Position numbers and translations under genes: made by a program. This document shows positions 17,249-25,862 of a DNA stretch of 64,000 nucleotides, in pieces. The stretch comes from JAVBWI01 sp036677445 (lineage in GTDB: Bacteria > Bacillota > Clostridia > Christensenellales > CAG-138). The stretch is from positions 62,001 through 126,000 of the forward strand of contig JAVBWI010000023.1 in the NCBI GenBank assembly GCA_036677445.1, given 5' to 3'. Position 1 is the stretch's first letter; the number at the start of each line of letters is the position of its first letter. Under the pieces are notes generated by a model that was not told the DNA's origin, ran no database searches, and saw only the letters and a program-made list of their open reading frames with translations.

Positions 17249-20167
17249 ATGAAAGCAGCAAAAAAGTCACTGGCGCTTGTGCTAATTGCTTTGATGGTAT
17301 TGACGATGCTGCCGCTGTCGGCGCGGGCGGCTGATCCGGGGGCTCCGGTTAATGGCGGTTATGGGAGGGAAGTTCGAGACGGGGTAACAACCTATAATGT
17401 AAACTATAATGAAGCGGGTACGGTAAACTACGTCCTGCTGGAATATGGCATGGCCCAGCCCTCATACACGCAGGTGAAGAACCATCAGGACGCGGACGGG
17501 AACAGCATATCTTCCTTGTATTGTGGGACGGTTGAATGCACTGCTACTGCACTCCCAACACAATTTGACGCGGTTCTCCCGATTGACCTTTCCGCTCTTG
17601 CTCCAAACAAGTACAACATTTTTTGCGTTTGTACGGACGGTGAAGGTAATACATCCGATGTGCTCAGGTTTAATATAGACTATGACAAGCCATACAGCTT
17701 TGAAATCACGGAAAAGCTTACCTTTACGGTAAACGACGGGACGACCCCTATTTCAGGCGCAACGGTTAAGGTGGGCGCCGATATAAAGACCACCGGAGGC
17801 GACGGCAAGGCGGTATTTACCCTTTCGGGGGGCGTCTATACGTATTTGGTTCAAGCGATCGGGTATCAAGGCGTCTCCGGCAATTATACCGCTGATAAGC
17901 AGATAGACGAAAAAACGGTTTCGCTAGCTTTAGGCAGCGGCGGCGAGTATTCCGCAGTTTTAAACATTAAAGATGATAAAGGTACAAACCTTAAAAACGC
18001 AAATGTAATCATAGGGGGGGTCACCAAAACGGCCGACGCCAGCGGCAATGTGGAATTTTTCCTTGTGCCGGGGGAGTACTCGTATAGCGCCAGCGCAATG
18101 GGACGGATAACAAAAAGTGGCAGCATCATCGTAAGCACAGAAAATACCAGCGCCAATGCTGTGCTGGCTACAGACCCGGCCGGCGTTGATTTGGTCATCA
18201 ATTCCCATCAAAAGGGAGAATTGGGCCATGAAATGGACGTCATTCTGTCCGCGAACAGCCTTGGCGCCGATGCCGTCAGATCCCTCACCGTTCATGGGGG
18301 GGTAATGGGCAGCAACGATTTTTCATACTCAGGCATAGGAAAGCTGTTTGGGTACGACAATAATATTTTTGGCTCCGTTGACTTGTCGGATACGGTCCTG
18401 GACGGCAATACCCTGCCGGAAGGCGCGTTTTATTATGCAACCCATCTAACCAGCATAACCTTGCCGAACACTGTTACGGAAATAGGTTCTTATGCATTTG
18501 CGTACTGCCCGCTGACATCTTTTACTTTTCCGGCTAGCGTTCAGGTAATCGGCGATTCCGTATTTGCATATTGCAGCGCGCTCAAAACCGTCACGTTCCC
18601 GGCCGACGTTACAAGCATCGGGGAACACCTTTTTGCAAACTATGTCGATGCTCCGGCGCCTGTGGCGGATGTATATATGCTTTCTACTAATCCCGCAGCA
18701 GTGGGTGTAGCTGGAAGCTCGTTTTATAATCAAAGCAACACAGTCCTTCATGCCCCTGAAGGAAGCGCAGATGCTTACAAAGACGACGCAAGGGACGGGA
18801 GCACAACGGATGGAAAGTGGTTCGGGCTGTACATATATGATCCGGACGCGGCGAATCCCGTTATCAGGGGACTCATGGCAGGGTGGTGGGACGATGATTC
18901 GGCATTTTTTGCTTTTTCATCCGATTCCCCCGGCCAGTTTTATTACGCGATGGTGGACGACGGCGCCCCTGCGCCGGTGATTGATACCTCGGGCACAGGC
19001 ACGGCGGTCAGCAGCGGTTTGGAAGGATTTAGCGTATTCGAAGGACCGACGACCGCAAAAGACATCCATATTGTGCTCAAGGGCATCAATGGAAAATTAA
19101 GCAATATGCTGAAAATGGATATGCCCGCCGCGGACGCCGCCCTGGCGGACATTACCATAAACGGCCATACAGAAGGGAATCTGGCGGACGAAATCAACGC
19201 GGAGCTTACAAAAGTGAATTTGAGCTACAATTATGACAGGGTGGGCAGCCTTACGGTAAACGGCGGAACCATAGGCGACGATGATGCGGAATTTATTTCT
19301 GATGAGGTTCATTATCTCACCAATGCTGATTTTTCCGGAACCTCATTTGAGGACAACACGGTTCCGGAAAACTTTTTAGGCTGGTCGGATACTTTAAAGA
19401 CGATTATTCTGCCCCGGAATGTGGAAGCGATAGGCGATTGGGCCTTTTGGATATCTGAAGCGCTGGAGAGTATCACACTGGGCAGCTCAATCCCGCCGGC
19501 TGTCGGTGAGGATGTGTTTGAAATGGTGCCGGACGGCGCTGTGGTTTACGTTCCCTCCGGCAGCAAGGACGCTTATTTGACTGTAGACGACGGGAACACC
19601 ACGGACGGCAAGTGGTACGGCCTTACTGTCGTGGAAATTGGCTCCGGCAGCGGTGGCTCGAAGCCGAGCTATTCCTCCCGGACGCTGACCGACAGCGAGA
19701 CAGGCATTACGGTATCGGGCAACAGAATTAACAGGAGGGCGCGGCTCGCGGTTTACCCGCTCAAGCTGCACCCCGCGGATACCTGCGCGGCCTGTAACGC
19801 CATACGCAAGGCGCAAACGGATGGGCAGCTCATACTCGGTTATGATATCAGCCTGACTCCCTCTGCGACCGGCGAGCTTACGATCTCTATCCCTGTGGGC
19901 AGCCAGTATAACGGCCAGATGGTCACCATACTCCACTGCGTAAACGGCAGGCTGGAAACGATCATCTCAACGGTAGTCAATGGTATAACGACCTTTACCA
20001 CATCGTCGCTTTCGCCGTTCGCGGTAACTACAGGCCTGCTGGTGCCGGATTCCGAGGTGACCAACCCTCCCAAGACGGGCGATGCGGCAACCCCGCTCGG
20101 CTTTATCATACTCGGTTTTGTTGCGTTATGCGCGGGCTATCTGGGGATAAAGCGACGCAAAGCATAA
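17249..20167 (+). CDS. BspA-like LRR surface protein with PPKTGD anchor
   Basis: A 972-residue secreted protein. The frame is open 60 codons further upstream through the terminator, but the ATG at 17249 follows TTGGAGGAAA and starts a clear signal peptide (MKAAKKSLALVLIALMVLTM, cut after ARA). The N-terminal part contains two carboxypeptidase-regulatory-like repeats (ISGATVKVGAD, LKNANVIIGG). BspA LRRs follow in two blocks, with ITLPNTVTEIGSYAFAYC and IILPRNVEAIGDWAF. The last 250 residues contain the shared module from LTDSETGITVSG, then PPKTGD (residue 940), a membrane helix and KRRKA. It is probably wall-anchored and involved in adhesion. It stands alone between two terminators. Confidence 0.88.
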   Translation: MKAAKKSLALVLIALMVLTMLPLSARAADPGAPVNGGYGREVRDGVTTYNVNYNEAGTVNYVLLEYGMAQPSYTQVKNHQDADGNSISSLYCGTVECTATALPTQFDAVLPIDLSALAPNKYNIFCVCTDGEGNTSDVLRFNIDYDKPYSFEITEKLTFTVNDGTTPISGATVKVGADIKTTGGDGKAVFTLSGGVYTYLVQAIGYQGVSGNYTADKQIDEKTVSLALGSGGEYSAVLNIKDDKGTNLKNANVIIGGVTKTADASGNVEFFLVPGEYSYSASAMGRITKSGSIIVSTENTSANAVLATDPAGVDLVINSHQKGELGHEMDVILSANSLGADAVRSLTVHGGVMGSNDFSYSGIGKLFGYDNNIFGSVDLSDTVLDGNTLPEGAFYYATHLTSITLPNTVTEIGSYAFAYCPLTSFTFPASVQVIGDSVFAYCSALKTVTFPADVTSIGEHLFANYVDAPAPVADVYMLSTNPAAVGVAGSSFYNQSNTVLHAPEGSADAYKDDARDGSTTDGKWFGLYIYDPDAANPVIRGLMAGWWDDDSAFFAFSSDSPGQFYYAMVDDGAPAPVIDTSGTGTAVSSGLEGFSVFEGPTTAKDIHIVLKGINGKLSNMLKMDMPAADAALADITINGHTEGNLADEINAELTKVNLSYNYDRVGSLTVNGGTIGDDDAEFISDEVHYLTNADFSGTSFEDNTVPENFLGWSDTLKTIILPRNVEAIGDWAFWISEALESITLGSSIPPAVGEDVFEMVPDGAVVYVPSGSKDAYLTVDDGNTTDGKWYGLTVVEIGSGSGGSKPSYSSRTLTDSETGITVSGNRINRRARLAVYPLKLHPADTCAACNAIRKAQTDGQLILGYDISLTPSATGELTISIPVGSQYNGQMVTILHCVNGRLETIISTVVNGITTFTTSSLSPFAVTTGLLVPDSEVTNPPKTGDAATPLGFIILGFVALCAGYLGIKRRKA

Positions 20168-20180
20168 AACACCGTACAAC

Positions 20181-20217
20181 AAAAAAGGACGAGGGTATAA
20201 GCACCTTCGTCCTTTTT
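20181..20217 (+). terminator. Rho-independent terminator
   Basis: AAAAAAGGACGAGGG and CCTTCGTCCTTTTT form a stem with a small internal mismatch. It ends transcription of the surface-protein gene. A very similar left arm follows the related genes at 6254 and 8931. Confidence 0.75.
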
Positions 20218-20221
20218 GCAT

Positions 20222-20437
20222 CATGTCATTTTACGATCGTGACGCGGCCCTTGAGAGCTATCGGCTTGGCGATCAGCCGGTCATTTCCGAGCTGCTTGCA
20301 TCCTTGCAGAAACTCGGCTGCCCCGTACAGAACACGGAGGGATCATCAAAAATTCGCCGTGATCGATCATCGCGTCGTTTGGTACGGCAGCATCAATGTC
20401 CTGAGCTTTGTCGGTTCCGGGGAGAGCATGATGCATT
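20222..20437 (+). pseudogene. PLD-like (HKD) nuclease/helicase-associated domain remnant
   Basis: One frame reads LGDQPVISELLASLQKLGCP. After a shift near 20340, another reads HQKFAVIDHRVVWYGSINVL. The HxK with following Asp is the active-site pattern of phospholipase-D-like nuclease domains, often found at the end of mobile-element helicases. Only about 70 codons remain, with at least one frameshift. The similarity stops where an arabinose isomerase frame begins. Confidence 0.65.
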
Positions 20438-20881
20438 GTGGAGGTTTGCCCGTCCCTTGCGAGCGGAAAACCGCGCATCGAGGTGCATCCGCTCGGCATC
20501 GGCGGCAAGGGTGACCCCGCGCGGCTCGTGTTCGATGGGAAAGCAGGAAAGGGTACGGTGTCCTCACTCATCGACATGGGCGGCAGAATGCGGCTGATCG
20601 TGCAGGATATTGAGGCGGTAAAACCCATCATGAATATGCCGAACCCGCCCGTGGCGCGGGTGATGTGGAAAGCGATGCCGGATCTTTGCTTGGGCGCGAA
20701 GCTTTGGATTTTGGCGGGTGGCGCGCACCACACTGTACTATCCTACGACGCAACGCCCGCAATGCTTGATGACTGGGCGGATATGATGGGCATCGAGTAT
20801 GTTCATATCGCCAGGGATACCAATATTGAGCTGTTCCGTCAGCAGCTGTTCCTTGCGGATATGGCATGGAAGCTGAGTTGA
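20438..20881 (+). pseudogene. araA: L-arabinose isomerase C-terminal remnant
   Basis: About 148 codons match the C-terminal third of AraA: PRIEVHPLGIGGKGDPARLV, SLIDMGGRMRLIVQDIE, PVARVMWKAMPDL and the metal-ligand stretch WILAGGAHHTVLSYDAT. A complete AraA has almost 500 residues, so the N-terminal two thirds are missing. The frame is open into the PLD-like remnant just upstream and has no start signal of its own. No araB, araD or araR was seen nearby. It is a relic of an arabinose operon that was replaced or cut by the surrounding mobile DNA. Confidence 0.85.
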
Positions 20882-20995
20882 GAATATTTTTATCCCGGCA
20901 AAACCGCGCTGGTCGAACGCATGGAATCCCGCAATGGCGTCCAATACGGCAGAGCCGCCGCAGCTCCGGGACCGGTTGGAGGGAGTATGAAATCG
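20882..20995 (+). other. Short coding relic of unknown origin
   Basis: Directly after the AraA stop the same frame continues as EYFYPGKTALVERMESRNGV, and another frame reads PPQLRDRLEGV before a stop. It looks like the end of a mobile-element protein with a frameshift, but I cannot name it. Confidence 0.35.
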
Positions 20996-21008
20996 TAAGT
21001 ATCGATGA

Positions 21009-21039
21009 AGTTCAATGGGACTTGAAGCCGCGTTAAAAA
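21009..21039. repeat. 31-bp direct repeat, right copy
   Basis: Same 31 bases as 14245-14275 with one change. Between the copies lie luxR, the BspA-like gene and the PLD and araA relics. Confidence 0.7.
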
Positions 21040-21093
21040 ACTATATAATGAATATTGGCGGCCTGCATTTTACTTGGAAGTGCTAATGAAAAT

Positions 21094-21924
21094 ATGACTA
21101 CCCAACGAAGCAAGAAATTCTTAAATATTCGAAGTGCATTGCAATGCCCTATATGCAAGAGTGGTTTGGAATCCGTTGACACCAGCTTTGTATGCGCAAA
21201 CAAACATTGCTTTGACGTTTCATCAAGAGGTTATATCAATTTTGTTCCACAGCAAAAACCAATGATTTATGATTGTCAATCATTTGAAAGCCGGAGAGCT
21301 GTCTTTATGGATGGCTTTTATAGTCACGTTTCTGATGCAATTGTTAATTCTCTGCGCTCTTGTCCATCTGCTTCCCGGCTCGTTGATTCCGGCTGCGGGG
21401 AAGGGTATTTCCCGCTTGGAATTGCGGAACATACCAACCTTGAAGTGGTTGCTTTGGATTTATCAAAAGATGCAATCAGAATCGCTTCAAGAGGCAGAAA
21501 CGACATATACTGGATGGTTGCTGATTTAACGAATATCCCTCTGAAAAATCATTGTGCGGATATTGTGACCAATGTGTTTGCCCCGGCAAACTACAAAGAA
21601 TTTAGAAGGCTGCTTACACCGAATGGAATGCTGTTGAAAATAATCCCCGGTAATAACCATTTATGCGAGCTTCGCAGCATCATTGCATTGGAGAATGATA
21701 GCTATTCAAACGGCGCGGTAACAGATCATTTCAGGCGGCACTTTAAGTTAACCGATACAATACGCGCCAGCAAAACGATGGCGATCAATGGAGTTCAGCT
21801 TCATAATTTTTTACGCATGACACCGCTTATGTTCGGCGCAAAGCCTTTCTTGCCTGATCATACGATCAATACTATGAAGCATCTTACCATCGAGGCGGAA
21901 ATATTGATAGGAAAATTATCGTGA
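21094..21924 (+). CDS. RlmA-type 23S rRNA (guanine-N1)-methyltransferase
   Basis: A 276-residue SAM-dependent methyltransferase. The N-terminus has the RlmA zinc finger (CPIC, then CANKHC) followed by FDVSSRGYINFV. The methyltransferase core has motif I RLVDSGCGEGYFPLGIA and a motif IV region ADIVTNVFAPAN. RlmA enzymes methylate G745 or G748 in helix 35 of 23S rRNA, and some confer tylosin-type macrolide resistance. The start is taken as the ATG at 21094 because the sequence then begins as in the family; the frame is open 13 codons earlier. It stands at the border of the relic-rich region and may have been acquired horizontally. Confidence 0.82.
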   Translation: MTTQRSKKFLNIRSALQCPICKSGLESVDTSFVCANKHCFDVSSRGYINFVPQQKPMIYDCQSFESRRAVFMDGFYSHVSDAIVNSLRSCPSASRLVDSGCGEGYFPLGIAEHTNLEVVALDLSKDAIRIASRGRNDIYWMVADLTNIPLKNHCADIVTNVFAPANYKEFRRLLTPNGMLLKIIPGNNHLCELRSIIALENDSYSNGAVTDHFRRHFKLTDTIRASKTMAINGVQLHNFLRMTPLMFGAKPFLPDHTINTMKHLTIEAEILIGKLS

Positions 21925-22113
21925 TATGCCGCGATCCGGGACTTGGGAATTTACCCCGCTGCCGAGGCTGAAGGAAGAGGAGCATATCCGTCCTTCCCGA
22001 GGACTTTTCCCTGCCGTTGTACGCCGTATAACCCCATTTCTTAAGAGACACGGCATTCCTGTACGCGCCCTGCAGTCCGCCGCGCAGCGCAGCGGGCAAA
22101 ACCGGAAAGAAGT

Positions 22114-23256
22114 TCAGAGTACCTTGCGTATGTCGTACATGGAGTTAAGCACCTGGTAGCTTTCTGCGGAAAAGAGATTAATTGTCCAAAAGCTCACGCC
22201 ACAGAGGTTATAAGTCTCTACAAGTTGCAAAGTTACGCGAACGTTTTCCAGGGCATCAAACCAGACGATATGGCGAACACCCATATCATCTTCATATTCA
22301 AAATATGGCGCCTGCGACCCCGGGTCGACCCGTATGGTGGCGCCCACTTGTGCGGCAAGGTATTCCGCTTGTATCAGAGACAGCGGCCGCACGTCCGCAT
22401 TCGCTTGCGGCAGCAGGGCCCAGTCGTAGCAGTAATTTGGCATTCCCAGGAGAATTTTTTGGCTGGAGACGGCCGCAGCGGAGTATTCAAGCGCACGGTG
22501 CACCCGATCGAGCGGGCTAATCACCATAGGCGGCATATCAACATATGCGCACTCACTGGTCATGAGTATGAAACGATCGATCAGGCGGCCCTGCCTGGAA
22601 TAGTCGAGCGGCTCGCTCACTTGCTCCTGCTGTTCCAAAAGTACTTGAACCCTTACCGAAATCGCGACAATGTAACCGAGCGGATGCAAATTTACCGCGG
22701 CCATCTGCAGAAACCGCGCGTAGGCGTCAAAATCGGAAGGATATAAGTACTCAAAGTCCACATTGAGACCGAAATAGTGCTTGGAATTTAATATGGAAAT
22801 GATGTTGTTTATGAGAATTTGCTGCGTCTGTACGTCCGTCAGGACGGCATGCGCCACATCCCTGGAATAAGCCCCGGTATCGTCGGTATTCGCAATAACC
22901 ATCATGGGTGCAACCCCTGCCTGGCGTGCCGCTCGAATAAGCGGTGTGTCGTTGATATCAGCCAGCGAACCGTCGGGTTTCACCTGATAGCTTAAAATGC
23001 TTAAATAGGTAAGGTAGGGTAGGGTATCGAAAAGTACTTGGCTGTCAATATCCGTATAGGTATAGCCGTTGACATCAATTGTACGGCGTATTTGATAAAC
23101 ATCAGGAATGTGCAGCCTCTGCCTGACAACGATGTCGCCCGTGCCGGTAATTTCCGGGTTAGCCAGACGCAAACGCTCCGGTGTAATATTGAATGCACGC
23201 GCGATGGAATAAATTGTGTCGCCGGGCCGTACGATATAATCGATCAAATGTGCCAC
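22114..23256 (-). CDS. LysM plus GH18 domain protein (YaaH/SleL spore-germination type)
   Basis: A 380-residue protein without a signal peptide. Residues about 5-52 form a LysM domain (YIVRPGDTIYSIARAFNITP), then a GH18 TIM barrel follows with FGLNVDFEYL, where the last Glu is the catalytic acid of the family. Proteins of this kind are N-acetylglucosaminidases active on spore cortex fragments and are placed in the spore coat. The first codon is a GTG at 23256. A TTG three codons later has better spacing from AAGGA and may be the true start. It is a single gene on the minus strand. Confidence 0.85.
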   Translation of the reverse strand: MAHLIDYIVRPGDTIYSIARAFNITPERLRLANPEITGTGDIVVRQRLHIPDVYQIRRTIDVNGYTYTDIDSQVLFDTLPYLTYLSILSYQVKPDGSLADINDTPLIRAARQAGVAPMMVIANTDDTGAYSRDVAHAVLTDVQTQQILINNIISILNSKHYFGLNVDFEYLYPSDFDAYARFLQMAAVNLHPLGYIVAISVRVQVLLEQQEQVSEPLDYSRQGRLIDRFILMTSECAYVDMPPMVISPLDRVHRALEYSAAAVSSQKILLGMPNYCYDWALLPQANADVRPLSLIQAEYLAAQVGATIRVDPGSQAPYFEYEDDMGVRHIVWFDALENVRVTLQLVETYNLCGVSFWTINLFSAESYQVLNSMYDIRKVL

Positions 23257-23360
23257 ATCCTTGATATAGGATATTGTGAATGCTTATTCATATGAAAGAT
23301 ATTGGAAAAAATGAACGCAGGCGGCGTTTCCCAATACGGCTTGCGGCCGTCGGCGTATAG

Positions 23361-23400
23361 CAAAAACGCTGCATCATCCGGCCGATGATCAGCGTTTTAT
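23361..23400 (-). terminator. Terminator after the HAAS membrane-protein gene
   Basis: AAAACGCTG-C-ATCATC and GATGAT-CAGCGTTTT pair around CGGCC. Read on the minus strand it ends in T5 and lies about 80 bases after the stop at 23479. Confidence 0.65.
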
Positions 23401-23478
23401 GGGTCACACGGCACTCCAATATTCTGCTGCTTTACTTTATGCGGGGATTGGCCCGCGCCCCTATACGGATAGGGAATA

Positions 23479-24465
23479 TCAAGTATTCTTCGCGACTTTA
23501 GACGCTTTTACAAACGCCATGACGATATCCAATACCGTGGCAAACACCACTGCGCCCAGAAAAAACAGCGGGAAATTCGACATCATCCCGACTATAAACG
23601 AGCCGTCGCTGCCAAATTGTGCGGTAAGCCCCGTCGTAAACGCGGGATTGGTCAAGCCTTCCACAGTGATGAACAGAGCGATCAACAGCAGGTTCAATAC
23701 GCCTGTTAACAAAGTTACGATGGCAAGGCGTTTGGTATAGCGGCCTTCGTATAGCTTACAGCTTTCTTTGATGATGCCCAGCGCAAAAATACTTACGATA
23801 AGCGGCCACTGCATTTCGATTACGCGCTGATTGAACAGCGGCACAAACCCCGCATTCCCGAAGTACCCGATAAACTGGGGGGAAGCCCATAAGAACACGA
23901 CAAGAAACAGCACCGAGAATACGATGCCCACAATGGGTTCGAAGCGCTCGATACGCTCATTCTTTTTCGGCACAGGGGGCAAATCGCTCAGCACGTCATC
24001 CTGATCGAGTTTGACTCCCTTGCGCTGAAAAAAAGCAAATAGCGCAGTCACAAACGCAAAGGCATACATTTCCGCCGCAAATATCATACCGATCCACCCC
24101 ATCAGCCTAAAAAACGGATGCATTTCCCCGGCGCCTAGCAAAAGGTTGATAAAACCAGACAGCAATATGCCGCCGCCCGTTGCCAGCAGTACGATCTTCA
24201 GAACCTTTTTGTATTTGCCGTAGTAAGGAGGCCCGATGAGCGCGCCATGCTTATCCGGGTCATATTTTTCCGCAAGCTCGGCAGGCGTTCCAAGCTCGGT
24301 AAGTACCACACGTATATCGTGGTCGGTCGGCGTAATATCCCCGCAGCGCTGCTCCAGCATATCCGAAATCAGCAGCTTCAGCTCCGCCTCGATATCGCCG
24401 CGTATTTTGTGCGGCAGCCGCTTTGTCACGGCGTATACATATCTTTCTATCAATTCATGGTTCAT
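23479..24465 (-). CDS. HAAS-domain multi-pass membrane protein
   Basis: A 328-residue protein. The N-terminal 75 residues (ERYVYAVTKRLPHKIRGDIE, then AELKLLISDML) form a HAAS-type helical signalling domain, as in DUF1700-like proteins that always accompany PadR regulators. About six to seven membrane helices follow, with a charged linker around residue 190. The start is the ATG at 24465 because it overlaps the stop of the PadR gene by four bases (ATGA), which indicates translational coupling. The role is probably envelope stress or membrane remodelling under PadR control. No enzyme motif is visible. Confidence 0.8.
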   Translation of the reverse strand: MNHELIERYVYAVTKRLPHKIRGDIEAELKLLISDMLEQRCGDITPTDHDIRVVLTELGTPAELAEKYDPDKHGALIGPPYYGKYKKVLKIVLLATGGGILLSGFINLLLGAGEMHPFFRLMGWIGMIFAAEMYAFAFVTALFAFFQRKGVKLDQDDVLSDLPPVPKKNERIERFEPIVGIVFSVLFLVVFLWASPQFIGYFGNAGFVPLFNQRVIEMQWPLIVSIFALGIIKESCKLYEGRYTKRLAIVTLLTGVLNLLLIALFITVEGLTNPAFTTGLTAQFGSDGSFIVGMMSNFPLFFLGAVVFATVLDIVMAFVKASKVAKNT

Positions 24466-24803
24466 TTTTGTTCCCCCTCCATCAACACATGCATGCTGTT
24501 TACTGTGGCATCCCAATGCTTTTTCAGCATAGAATAAATCTCCCGCCCAACATCCGTCATTACATAATATTTTCTTGGCTTGGCGCCGCCCGTTTCCCAT
24601 TCGCTCTTGAGCACCCCCTGCCCTTCCAACCGCCGCAGCAGCGGGTAGAGCGTGTTGACCTCTACCGCGACGCCGCTTTCGGAAAGCACATTCACCAGGT
24701 GGTAGCCATACATGGGCTGCGCAAGCTGGCTCAGTACCGCCAGTACGATGCTGCCCCTTCGCAGTTCAAGTATCAGGCCGGAAAGCACTTCATCCCGTTC
24801 CAT
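24462..24803 (-). CDS. PadR family transcriptional regulator
   Basis: A 113-residue winged-helix repressor: LRRGSIVLAVLSQLAQPMYG, then YHLVNVLSESGVAVEVNTLY, LLRRLEGQGVL and KPRKYYVMTDVG, the standard PadR winged-helix sequence. The ATG at 24803 follows AAGGAGA; a GTG one codon earlier is less likely. It overlaps the next gene by ATGA. It most likely represses itself and the HAAS protein through the palindrome at 24838-24858, which fills the promoter spacer. Confidence 0.93.
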   Translation of the reverse strand: MERDEVLSGLILELRRGSIVLAVLSQLAQPMYGYHLVNVLSESGVAVEVNTLYPLLRRLEGQGVLKSEWETGGAKPRKYYVMTDVGREIYSMLKKHWDATVNSMHVLMEGEQK

Positions 24804-24835
24804 CACATTCTCCTTTCATCAATATCGTAATTCAA

Positions 24836-24864
24836 ATTATAGTGTGCGTCACACTATATGTCAA
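24836..24864 (-). promoter_or_regulatory. Consensus promoter with PadR operator in the spacer
   Basis: On the minus strand TTGACA (24864-24859) and TATAAT (24841-24836) are both perfect and 17 bases apart. The palindrome TATAGTGTG-CGT-CACACTATA (24838-24858) fills the spacer and overlaps the -10 box. Binding there would block RNA polymerase directly. Confidence 0.88.
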
Positions 24865-24947
24865 TAAAAAAATTATTGCGGATTTGGCATTAAACTAAAA
24901 TGGAAATCCATCCGGACTTCTATGGTATTTCCTCTGCGAAAGATAAA

Positions 24948-24975
24948 CGGGCGGCCTCATGTAAAAAGCCGCCCG
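24948..24975 (-). terminator. Hairpin after the secreted-protein gene
   Basis: CGGGCGGC and GCCGCCCG pair around a 12-base loop, directly after the stop at 24978 on the minus strand. The T run that follows is weak (TTTATCTTT). Confidence 0.55.
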
Positions 24976-24977
24976 CT

Positions 24978-25829
24978 TTATTCACGGGCAGCTCCTTTGC
25001 ATTGCTCCGCCAGTTTTGGTTCCGCAGCGTCTTGGTCTTCTTCGTTCTTCTGCGCTAAGCTGGCTTGGTCTTTATCGGGTACTTGTGTTTTGCCGGTTTG
25101 CCGCGCTTTGATGATCTGCCGCACGCCGGCTATCAGCTTGCACAGCAGCGGAAGAAGCGCCTGTCCCCATTTTCGGTATGCGATATAAACGATAAACCCC
25201 AGCCCTGCGGCGCACAGCTGCACCAACACCCACTGCAGCGCCTTGGGGGGGTCAGCCGCTTGTGCGCTGTCCGCCGGCACATCCGGCACGGCCGCCTCCT
25301 GGGAGGGCAATACGCCCAGCACATGCGATACGTCGGATATGAACGCATCCGTCTGCACCAGTGCGTTGACGACCGCATCCTCCGCCTCCACGGCTGCCGA
25401 AAACACAAATGTATCCCCCTCGTTCAGTCTGGATAAGAGTACCACGAACCCGTCGTTGCCGGGTACCACATCGCGTATGGTCTCGGCTTGCTCCGCGTCC
25501 GGGGTCTCTTCCGCTGACGCATCCCCGGCATCCTCCTCTACGGCCGGTGCATTCTCTTCCGTCTGAGCCGGAAGCACCTGCACGCTCTCGGGCAAAAAAC
25601 GCATTCCTTTGCCAAGCTGTACCCGCAATGCCGTCCAATCCTCTGTTGCGCCAGCCTGTCCGGTCGTGATTTTGTAGGAAATGGTGTCGCCGGGATATAC
25701 TGTCTCGCCCTCTGCGGGCGTACACTGCCATGTTACGGCATCCTGTGCGGCGTACGCGGCGACGGGAACGCACAGCAGCGCCGTTATCAACAGCGGCGCT
25801 GCCAAGAGTTTTCGCATCAAACTCCGCAT
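24978..25829 (-). CDS. Secreted, C-terminally membrane-anchored protein of unknown function
   Basis: A 283-residue protein with a signal peptide (about 1-28, ending AAYAA), an extracellular beta-rich domain with GETVYPGDTISYKITTG and LRVQLGKGMRFLPESV, resembling DUF11-like repeat domains, and an acidic Glu/Ala-rich insertion. One membrane helix follows at about 200-220 and then a highly charged cytoplasmic tail rich in Lys, Gln and Glu. GGGGGAT precedes the ATG. It starts 33 bases after the NlpC/P60 gene and is probably in the same operon. Function unknown; the layout fits a cell-envelope accessory factor. Confidence 0.7.
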   Translation of the reverse strand: MRSLMRKLLAAPLLITALLCVPVAAYAAQDAVTWQCTPAEGETVYPGDTISYKITTGQAGATEDWTALRVQLGKGMRFLPESVQVLPAQTEENAPAVEEDAGDASAEETPDAEQAETIRDVVPGNDGFVVLLSRLNEGDTFVFSAAVEAEDAVVNALVQTDAFISDVSHVLGVLPSQEAAVPDVPADSAQAADPPKALQWVLVQLCAAGLGFIVYIAYRKWGQALLPLLCKLIAGVRQIIKARQTGKTQVPDKDQASLAQKNEEDQDAAEPKLAEQCKGAARE

Positions 25830-25862
25830 CTTATCCCCCGCACATGATCTCTTGGTTACATA

